A program made the position numbers and the translations under genes. The notes beneath the pieces were generated by a model. That model had not been told where the DNA came from. It searched no databases and saw only the letters and a program-made list of their open reading frames with translations. Shown in pieces: positions 55,901 to 64,000 of a DNA stretch of 64,000 nucleotides (the first letter of the stretch is position 1; the number at the start of each line of letters is the position of its first letter). The stretch covers positions 25,815,621 to 25,879,620 of the forward strand of contig OZ024870.1 in NCBI GenBank assembly GCA_964017185.1, read 5' to 3'. Source of the DNA: Rugalucina vietnamica (lineage: Eukaryota; Mollusca; Bivalvia; Lucinida; Lucinidae).

Positions 55901-56740
55901 TTGGTGACTTCTGTCCTTATTAAAATACCTCTTCAGAGTTGTGAATCACTGATTCTTGGGAAGCAAAATTTTTGGCTGCCTGCGCAAGTAACTGAAACAA
56001 ATGAAGAACTGGATTTATACACAAATTTCATTCAATATTATCAGTTCTTTTTATCAGTTCAGTAAAAAGATTTGTGCGAATAACCAGAGACCATTAAACA
56101 CAGTATCTATCTTCTTTTCCATCTTAAGCTCCAAAGAGGACTTCAGATGATGTTCCAGTATACCAAAAGCTGAAGGGGATCAGTCAAAAGCAAAGAAAAG
56201 TGGGAGACAAGAATTTGTACGGGGCGAATGAGGGTGTTAGTATAGGACAGTGATCGAAATTAGCACTAGCCCGACACTAGCCAAAGGGTTGTCAGGCTAG
56301 TAGTTTTTTGTCAGTTAGACCCATAACCTATGTAGATCAGGCTAGTTGAAAATTTTGGCAAATGATTCAAGATATAATGGTTCGGGCTAGTGAGGAAAAA
56401 TCCTAATTTCGACCACTGTAGGAACTCTGGGACCGGAGTCAACCACTCTACCACTGCACTAGATCAACCAGTTTATTTCCAGGATGGACCGGTTTATGCA
56501 CTGATATTGTTAGTTGTCCATCTGGGTTTTCAATATAATTTTATAAACATCACAATAAAAACGGGAAAACCCCAGAGTTTTATGGATGGAACTACCACTG
56601 CGCCAGACCGCACTGCACCCCTGCACTAGTTGTTACATGGGTGAGAAATACACCCGAGATGATGATCAGAAATTGAAATAGACAGGAATATGACCTATTT
56701 GGGAACTTGTGGGAGATAAATGCAATAGATAAACACTTAC
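55901..56740. other. Intergenic, no supported gene
   Basis: A + strand stretch at about 56131-56253 (APKRTSDDVPVYQKLKGISQ, then KQRKVGDKNLYGANEG) follows ttccatcttaag and looks somewhat coding, but no partner exon or family is seen. Confidence 0.35.
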
Positions 56741-56860
56741 ATCAGTAGATTTAGATGTACGAATGACATGCCTAACTAGAGACCCGAGATCGTTCATATT
56801 AGCCGTTACTTTTTCGTTTAATTTGTTCTTTGTTTCTTGATTCCAATTTGCGGAAGTCAT
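56741..56860 (-). CDS. BORCS7: First coding exon of a BORCS7-like gene
   Basis: On the minus strand an ATG at 56860 opens 40 codons (MTSANWNQETKNKLNEKVTA, then NMNDLGSLVRHVIRTSKSTD) followed by a perfect donor (gat/gtaagt). KLNEKVT...DL..LV..V...SKSTD resembles, from memory, the N-terminus of BORC complex subunit 7, a small coiled-coil protein of the lysosome-positioning BORC complex, and the human first exon ends at about the same place. Later exons should lie at lower coordinates; I could not find them. The gene would converge on the PARP14-like gene. Confidence 0.5.
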
Positions 56861-56999
56861 TTTGCTGTTTGTTTACTTTCGGTTGTCGTTTCAACTCAAT
56901 GTCGTAAATTAAGTTGACTATTGACTCGATTCCTGATCATCTCGACTCTATCTTCTGATACTGAGTCGATCAATTTCTGATCATCACCTCAGGTGTTTT

Positions 57000-57900
57000 A
57001 GAATTTAGTCAAGGGAAAATAAAACATTTGGGGTGGACCATTAAAACTATTTACAAGATATAGATGAGAGGCATACTAAAACGCATGCCTCTGGGCTAAT
57101 GATTTAAATAGAAGCCTTAAATTCCTCAATGGTCTTAGATAGGACCACTGAAGAAGGGAGACTATTCCAAACCGGAATAGTTCTGGGGAAAAAGGAATTT
57201 TTCAGGGCATCACTATAGGCAAATGGTCTTGTGTATTGTGATTCATGTGATGCCCGAGTATGCCTTAGATTGGGTGCCGGGGTCAGGTATTTGTCTTTAT
57301 CAAGAGACACTGTACCGGAGTGTATCTTGTAGAAGAAGGTTAAGGAGGACCGCTCCCTGCGAGACTCCAGGGATGGCCACTCAAGCTCGTCTAGCATTTC
57401 ACCGACGCTACTGGTGTTCCTCCATCGCCTGCAGGTCCACCGGGCAGCAGTCCCCTGCACCTTCTCCACCTTCTCAATCTGAGTTTCATGATGGGGATGC
57501 CAAATAGGAGCTGCATACTCAAGTTGAGGCCGAACCAATGTTTTGTATGCAACTTCCTTAGTATGCCTAGGTGCCAGTGCCAAATTGCGCCGAAGAAAAC
57601 TCAAAGTCTTAGTTGCCTTGCATGTAATTTCAGAAATGTGTTGACCCCAATCAAGATCATCTGTGATAGTTAAACCAAGGTATTTAGCGGACTGAACCTG
57701 TTCTAATGTTTGCTGATGCAGTGTGTAATTGAAATCTATATGCCTGCTTGGATGTAGCCGCGTCACCCTCATTGAATGACATTTGCTAACATTGAATTTC
57801 ATTTGCCAATCCATTTCCCATTTGGCCAAGCTATTCAGGTCATCTTGTGAAATTTGACAATCCAATGGTGACTTGACATTTCTGTGTCAGAGTCCGTGTA
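57000..57900 (-). pseudogene. 5'-truncated LINE (CR1/Jockey type), minus strand
   Basis: ORF 57865-57104 covers the region after the RT active site: LNSLAKWEMDWQMKFNVSKC, AKYLGLTITDDLDWGQHIS, TKTLSFLRRNLALAPRHTKE, YAAPIWHPHHETQIEKVEKV, ending WNSLPSSVVLSKTIEEFKAS-I and a stop. Upstream the frame runs into a stop where the ADD motif would be, so the copy is truncated. A short 3' UTR follows to about 57000. Confidence 0.85.
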
Positions 57901-57994
57901 AAACCTCAAACCACCCGAAACCACTCGCAATTTACTACTTAAATTACAAAAAAAAAAAAAAACGAACAACCGATAAACATACAAAAACCCCAAA

Positions 57995-58440
57995 CCACTT
58001 CGAAATTATTAATTTCTAAACACTCAAATCCTGGCAATACACAAACGTGTCAGTGTAATGCCAGGTATCTCAGAACATGAATCAGTTTTCGCGGTCGTTA
58101 AACTCAGACCAACCATACAAAAAGTAAAACCCAGGACAGTGCATATCTACTCAAAGGCAAACTGGGATGGCATGAGGCAGGATTTTCAGTCCTCCTTCTT
58201 ATCTACCTGTGAAGGTAAAAGCACTGAGCAATTGTGGCGGGAGTTTAAGGATAAGACTGACTAAGTTACTAGTTCACATATCCCCACCAAAATTCTCAGA
58301 GCCAGAAAAAAACTGCCCCGGGTTACCCAAGAGATAAGGAGAAAAATGAACCGACGAGATAACCATTATTAAGACTTAAAGTACAGAAAAAAAATCTGGT
58401 AGGGACGAGAACCGGAAAAATTCAAAAAGGTAAAGCATGA
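57995..58440 (+). pseudogene. Old LINE, part 1 (endonuclease C-terminus)
   Basis: RVSVMPGISEHESVFAVVKL, VHIYSKANWDGMRQDF and, after a stop at 58262, VTSSHIPTKILRARKKLPRV-TQEIRRKMNRRD show the end of an APE-type endonuclease and the linker to RT. Cut by the insertion of the younger LINE; continues at 62795. Confidence 0.75.
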
Positions 58441-60070
58441 ATTTGGTTCCCTCCAAGGGAACCAACCTGCTCACCCTCGTCATCTTGGCTGGAGACATTG
58501 AAATGAATCCAGGTCCCAGGTTCCTGTGTCGGCTATGCAAAAAATACTGTAAAGCTACCGACAAATTTGTCACATGCAACGACTGCGAAAAGCGCTTTCA
58601 TGCGACATGTGCAAATCCCAGCGAAAAAGAACTTTCCAGTTTGGAAAATGAAAATGAACCTTGGTATTGTTCAGACTGCAAAGCAGACTGTGGTCTGTGC
58701 AGTGGGGCTGTCTTAAATAGTCACAAGGCTGTTCAATGTGACAAATGTGAAATGTGGGTCCACAATAAATGCTCCCTTGTCTCAGATAACCAGTATGAAA
58801 ATATACAAAATTCAAATTGTTCATGGATTTGCCCAAAATGTGACTTCTTCAACTTTTCGGATTCATTCTTTTCTGATCAATTAAACTTGGAAGAACAAAA
58901 TAGATTTGCTCCATTGTCAAACGATAGTAGCTGTGGTACTAAAACATGTGGTTCAGGTACAAACAAAAATAAATTTATCAGTGGGTTAAAATTCTCAAGC
59001 ATAAATATCAATAGTATTAGAGGTAAAAAACTTGAGTTGTTGGCATTTCTTGACCTCCATCAACCTCAGATTGTTGCAATTCAAGAAACTAAAATTGACA
59101 ACACTATTTCAACTTCAGAATTGTTCCCAGAAACTTGTCCTTACAATGTGTATAGAAAAGATAGAACTCTTGACGGCGGTGGTGTGATGTTACTTATACA
59201 CAAAGATATTCCTCATATGCCGATCACTGAATTGGAAAACGACTCCGAATCAGTTTGGGTAAAGGTATTTGCGAACAAAACTTCCCATTTTGTGGCAAGT
59301 TGGTATCGACCTCCAGATGGTAAGATAGAGGAACTTGAGTTATTCAAAGACCAACTTGAAAAGGTGAAAACTTTACATAAAGGAAACAAACCCCCCTCGG
59401 TCCATGTCATGGGTGATTTCAACTTCAGAGATATTGTTTGGCCAGATAGACTCAACAAACTAGGTTTTTCATTGAGCGTGTCTGAAGGTGCAAAGTTGGT
59501 AGAACTTATAAGTGACCACGAATTGGAACAGGTAGTGCACTTCCCCACAAGAGGACAAAACACATTGGATTTGATTATCACTTCACTTCCCGGACAATTT
59601 GTTGATATTCATTCCCCGGACAGGCTTAGTGATCATGACATTGTCTCTGGAACTTTGAAAATAGTTATTCCCCCCATCAAGAAACCTAAGAGAAAGGTGT
59701 ATAAATATCAGAAAGGTGATTATGAATCTATGAAAGGTGATGCCCTTAAATTTGCAAAGGAGAAATATTTCAACGGTTACTCTGGCACACGGTCGGTTCA
59801 AGAAAACTTTAATTTGATCACATCTTTTATCCAGGAATCAGTGGATAAACATATCCCATCAAAGACTAGTCGCTCAGTTTCCTCAGTCCCATGGTTAACT
59901 CCTGAAATAAGAAGAAAGATTCGTAGAAAAAATGCAACTCACGCTAAAGCGAAGAAAACTGGGAATGCAAAATTTAGAACGAAATTTGAAACTTTGAGAA
60001 GAGAAATCAAAGCAGATATCAGAAAACAGCATGAGTTGTATGTAAATAACTTGGTTGGTGATGTTAAGGC
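58437..60070 (+). pseudogene. LINE ORF, part 1: 2A-like motif, two PHD-like fingers, APE endonuclease
   Basis: Residues 20-27 read DIEMNPGP, matching the 2A translational-recoding consensus D-x-E-x-N-P-G-P, after a hydrophobic stretch (LLTLVILAG). Finger 1 has C31, C34, C47, C50, H55, C58, C78, C81; finger 2 has C85, C88, C101, C104, H109, C112, C132, C135 (both C4HC3). The endonuclease shows SSININSIRGK, QETK (216-219), SWYRPPDG, GDFN (326-329), TLDLI and SDHD (398-401), all catalytic motifs present. The frame runs on into the hAT-like element and stops at 60212. Confidence 0.88.
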
Positions 60071-60968
60071 TAGGGCTGAGTATCGCCCACTAAAACCGCA
60101 TCGCGATATATCGCGGTACGGGAAATGCATATCGCAATGCGTATTGAATATATCGTACAAACAGGAAAGTCAATTTTCAATGTCTTATCGAAGCCAAAAT
60201 TTTTTGCACTAGAATGGGAATCAATTTTACAACATTTGTAGTACATCTATGACTGATATTATTGTAAACAACATGCAGAATTTTTATGCGACGTCAGGTT
60301 GTTTTAAAGTGCCGAAATAGATGTATGTTCCAAAAATAACCACATGATTGACAGCTCAACAGGGGAGGCAAATACTCACATGTATTGGACTGGTTTCACG
60401 CTAATTACCTGTAAAAATTCGATAGCAGGACCGATTGTAAATACACAGTCTGTGGTTAACTGGCACCCCGTTATCACAAAAGGTGACAACTGGCAAAGGT
60501 AATTGTCTCGTTGGTTTTCATTGGCTTATTCAAAAAATCGATATTCCAATTAAACCTAGCGGTACATAATTTCAAATATTATGCAAATCATAATGATATT
60601 GTTTCTTACTAATTATTGTTATTTCCCTCAATCATTCTTTATTTAATATTCATCTCAGAGACTTATATTACATGTAATATGAAATAACGAAATTAACATA
60701 AAGAATTATGCAATTTAACTGAAATCTCGCTGAAGTCTCATGGGCAGAATTCTGCCCGTTTTCATTAGCATATACATGTCCCTATATACATATAGGGCAG
60801 GTACAAGTCAAAGTCTGTGGTTGTACTCGTTTGGATTATTTTGGGTGTTAGTATAAAACCCGGACTGTGTTGCGATATACCGGAATCCTTGTATGGGCGT
60901 ACCGGTATACCGTACCGCGAGCACCGAACCGCAGTATACCGATATATCGGTATATCGTTACACCCCTA
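60071..60968. mobile_element. hAT-type non-autonomous element inside the LINE
   Basis: The 898-bp element has ends TAGGGCTGAGTATCG and (reverse strand) TAGGGGTGTAACGATATACC. The 8-bp target duplication GTTAAGGC is exact at 60063-60070 and 60969-60976. Eight bp and TAGGG-TG ends are the hAT signature. Subterminal cgatatatcg/cggtatac motifs; no transposase. Confidence 0.93.
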
Positions 60969-60976
60969 GTTAAGGC

Positions 60977-62711
60977 TAATCCAAGAGATTTTTATCGGTA
61001 CATAAATAGTCAGAAAAAAGATGTTCAAGGTATCCCCCCTTTGAAAAAGCGAAATGGAAGTGGTCTTGCTGAATCAGATTTTGAAAAGGCTGGTGAATTC
61101 AATGGTCAGTTTACGGATGTGTTCACCAAAACTGAACATAGCCAGGTCCCTCTTCTGAATAGAAAAGCCCCGTTTATGGAAGACATAGTGGTATCCAAAG
61201 AAGGTGTCACAAAACTTCTGAAAGGTTTGAACCCGTCGAAAGCTTTAGGTCCTGATGAGCTTCATCCCAGAGTCCTTAAGGAATTGGCATCTGAGCTAGG
61301 TCCTGTTTTTGCACATCTTTTTCAACAGTCAATAGACTCGGGTGAAATCCCCAAAGAATGGTCTTTAGCAAACATTTGTCCCCTGTTCAAAAAGGCTGAC
61401 AGGTCTCTTGCTTGCAACTATCGTCCAGTTTCCTTGACCTGCGTACCCTGCAAACTTCTGGAACATATAGTGTGTTCTAATATCATGTCCCATTTGGATC
61501 ATCATAAACTTTTGTCAGACAGGCAACATGCATTCAGGAAATCCCACAGTTGTGAAACCCAGTTAGCTACAGTGATTGATGACTGGGCAAAAATCTTAGA
61601 CAATCAAGGTCAGGTTGACACATTTATCTTGGATTTCGAAAAAGCTTTTGACACTCCTCCGCATGAACTCCTTAAAAGCAAATTGTTCAGTTATGGAATT
61701 GGTGGGAAGACAATTAAATGGATTGATGCCTTCCTTTGCTATAGACAACAAAGAGTTGTGGTTAATGGCGTTAAATCAGACTGGGCTCCTGTTGTATCTG
61801 GTGTCCCACAGGGCACCGTTCTTGGCCCCTTGTTGTTTTCGTTGCATATAAATGATATCACCTCAGATATTGAATCGGAAATCAGACTCTTTGCTGATGA
61901 TTGTGTTTGTTATCGTGAAATTAAGAATGTGGAGGATACAGTGAAACTTCAGAAGGATATTGATCGATTAGGTAGTTGGGCCAGGAAATGGGGTATGAGA
62001 TTTCAACCTGTCAAGTGCAACATGATGCAGCTGACAAATAAACGTACTAGTAAAATTCAGGCTTCTTACAAGCTTGAGGGTACTGTGTTGGAAAATGTTG
62101 AGAGTATCAAATATCTTGGTGTAACAATAACTAAGGATTTAAAATGGAATACTCACATCAGCAATGTGTGTACCAAAGCCAATAGGACCCTTGGTTTTTT
62201 GAGACGAAATCTGTTTTCTTGCCCCCAAGAAGTGAGAGAAGCTGCCTATAAAGGTCTGGTGAGACCTATTCTTGAATATGGTAGCTCAGTTTGGGACCCT
62301 CATTATGAAGGTTTGATAGATGATTTGGAGAAGGTGCAAAAGCGTGCGGCTAGGTTTGTAACTAGGAACTATACATATGAAAAAGGTAGTATGACTGGCA
62401 TCCTTAAAAAACTAAAATGGGAATCCCTGCAGAAAAGAAGGAAGGATAATAGAATTATATTACTTTACAAAGGTCTAAAAGGGAGAGCAAAAATACCCAC
62501 GGATGACCTTATCCCCAAAAATAGGCGTTGTAGGAATCAACACTCCTTGGCATATCAGATACCTTCAGCAAGTACAAATGCCTATTTACACAGTTTCTTC
62601 CCCCAGACCATTAGAGATTGGAATGAACTCCCTGATTCTCTGATCTCCTCTGCTGAATTGTCAGATGATTGTGTGTCTAAATTTACTTCTCTTGTGAGAG
62701 CTCGGGACTAA
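60977..62711 (+). pseudogene. LINE ORF, part 2: reverse transcriptase
   Basis: Past the insertion the same protein continues (NPRDFYRYINSQKKD). RT motifs in order: SKALGPDELHPRVLKELA, CPLFKKADRSLACNYRPVSL, QHAFRKSHSCETQLA, FILDFEKAFDTPPHELL, GVPQGTVLGPLLFSLHIND, RLFADDCVCY (61884-61914), KYLGVTITKDLKW and a thumb/C-terminal region ending SLVRARD. FADD instead of YADD is a common variant. No stop or frameshift in this part, so the insertion is recent. Confidence 0.9.
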
Positions 62712-62794
62712 TCCCCTCCGGTCAAGCCCCATCCCCCCCTGGTGTAGTATTGTCAATTTGACGTTTCACCAGTAAACTATTCTGATTCTGATTG

Positions 62795-63546
62795 CATGAT
62801 CAAAGCTTCCCACAATAACTACCTTGACAGCCTTGTCGGCATTATTGACGACCCCACCACCTCAGAAAATTCCCACCCAAATATCAAAAAGCTTTCTTCC
62901 TACCTCAAGAACTGTCGGCATGACAATCAAGGAAGTGCTCCACTTAAGGTAAATGGACAGATATGCACTGATAATTTGAAGAAGGCCAACTTACTAAATA
63001 GCCAGTTCCAATATGTTTTCACACCCAAGTCTCCCCTTGAACTGAAGCAACTCTGTCACCAAAAGATGCAAGACCTTCACGATGCAGGTCACTAGAGCCA
63101 AGGTACCTCCCAAATGCCAGAAGACCTCAACAATAAATATCCAAACATGCCAGATCTAAAGATCTCAGCAAAAGACATTATTAAAAAAAGGTTGCTGCAG
63201 GGCTTGAAAAAGCCTGATAAAGCACCTGGACCTGATCAAATCAGACCCCTACTGTTACAAAAACTTTGCCTTGAAATTGTCCCAATCTTACATGTTATTT
63301 TCTCCAAGTCCCTGGAGGAAGGCTCTTTTTCCATCTGAATGTCTAAAGGCAAATGTTTCACCCATTTTCAGAAAGGAAGAAAATTCCAACCTGCATACTA
63401 CAGGCCCATATTCCTTACATGCATACTATGCAAATTTTTTTAACACATAGTAGCATCAAATGTAGTGAAACATTTTGATGAAAACCAGATCTTATATGAT
63501 CTCCAGCATGGTTTTCGCTCTAAAAGGTTATGTGAAACACAACTGG
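62795..63546 (+). pseudogene. Old LINE, part 2 (RT N-terminal half)
   Basis: MIKASHNNYLDSLVGIIDDP, KKADKAPGPDQ-like KKPDKAPGPDQIRPLLLQKL, then with frameshifts HTTGPYSLHAYYANFF and DENQILYDLQHGFRSKRLCE-TQL. RT motifs 1 and 2 are recognisable; homology ends abruptly after CETQL at about 63546. Confidence 0.78.
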
Positions 63547-63964
63547 TCATAGAAAACCCAGCACCCTCCAGTATCCGGCTTATTACCTCCACAGCAGCAG
63601 GACACCACCGCAGCTGTGAGTCAAGTACCTCCCCCAAAGAGGAAGAAGAAAACACCGGCACAGAGGAGGAGGGCCTTGAGAAGGTTACAACGTTGACTTG
63701 AAAAACGATCTCGCTCTACGTCAGATCAAGCCGCTGTTGTTAGCCAGCAGACTGCCGACCCAAAGGTCAAGGAAACAGTCATCTGTGATGCTAACCCAGG
63801 GAGCAAGAGGCGGTAGGGACGGAGGGTTTACCTGTGGAGACAGATGATCATCATGAAAGGCAGCAGGAGAATGTGACAAAGCAACCGTTGCCAGACTTTC
63901 CCCATGTTGAATGTGAATCCGAAACTCCAGTCACTAGTTCTGACTCTGAGCTGGATTTTGATTG
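63547..63964 (+). pseudogene. Degenerate ORF with basic and acidic segments, unknown
   Basis: Reads PPKRKKKTPAQRRRALRRLQ-R, a stop (TGA, possibly from TGG), LEKRSRSTSDQAAVVSQQTA, and after a frame change EGLPVETDDHHERQQENVTK, HVECESETPVTSSDSELDFD and a stop at about 63962-63964. A strongly basic region followed by an acidic tail is seen in some retroelement nucleic-acid-binding proteins, but I cannot assign it. Confidence 0.4.
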
Positions 63965-64000
63965 AGGCAACACAGATGATCAGGAGTTTTGTGCCAACTG

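Larger units (their letters stand above)
58441..62794 (+). mobile_element. Young near-complete CR1/Jockey-type LINE
   Basis: Inserted in an older LINE with the 6-bp target duplication GCATGA (58435-58440, 62795-62800). It has one long reading frame (2A-like motif, two PHD-like fingers, endonuclease, RT), a short 3' UTR and an (ATTCTG)n tail. The ATG of the frame (58437) lies in the duplicated target DNA, so the copy is probably truncated just inside its own start region. The only large break is the hAT-like insertion at 60071. Confidence 0.88.

Noticed and set aside
58494..58517. 2A motif as a sign of an integrated picornavirus-like sequence
   Set aside because: It is in frame with PHD-like fingers, endonuclease and RT of a LINE; 2A sequences are known in non-LTR elements and no viral gene is present.

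Overview
The window looks like nuclear DNA of a bivalve mollusc (inference, species not identified). It is AT-rich and has spliced genes with GT-AG introns. Its repeats are of types known from bivalves: pearl-like/HINE elements with tandem cores and (CTGT)n or (GACG)n tracts, tRNA-derived SINEs and CR1/Jockey-type LINEs. Nothing looks bacterial and there is no CRISPR array, rRNA gene or intact tRNA gene.

The main gene lies on the + strand from position 1 to about 39.4 kb: the 3' part of a PARP14-like mono-ADP-ribosyltransferase. I assembled 12 coding exons by hand; reading phase is kept across every junction. They encode the end of one macrodomain (1-164, 779-881), a complete second macrodomain (7064-9606), a KH-like segment (10352-13824), a WWE domain (15138-15427) and the PARP catalytic domain (27611-27765, 30408-30585, then a terminal exon). 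The terminal exon exists twice, at 31203-31489 and 39096-39385, in the same phase and each with its own stop, so the gene probably has two alternative last exons. Visible coding adds up to about 710 residues; the 5' part lies outside the window.

The introns are packed with mobile DNA. A 235-bp inverted-repeat element (called MITE-A here) occurs 22 times. Four copies sit within about 21 nt of a splice acceptor, and a fifth starts 9 nt after a donor. MITE-B (6 copies), MITE-C (4 copies), pearl-like/HINE elements (8), several SINEs, a miniature LTR element plus a solo LTR, a mariner-type element, hAT-like elements and long foldbacks fill most of the rest. The 12.2-kb intron between WWE and catalytic exons is almost all one block bounded by inverted terminal sequences (16.1-27.6 kb). 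An Ulp1-type cysteine protease ORF (1576-2415) lies in the intron at 882-7063 between two inverted MITE-B copies.

Between the two terminal PARP exons are a dead LINE (33.39-36.74 kb) and a pearl-like element. From 42 to 56 kb I see repeats only. A short exon on the minus strand at 56741-56860 resembles the first coding exon of BORCS7. From 57 kb to the end there is a stack of LINEs: a truncated minus-strand copy, an old plus-strand copy, a younger near-complete LINE inserted in the old one (58441-62794; 2A-like motif, two PHD fingers, endonuclease, reverse transcriptase), and a hAT-like element (60071-60968) that interrupts the younger LINE. The last 450 bp hold a degenerate basic/acidic ORF of unknown origin.
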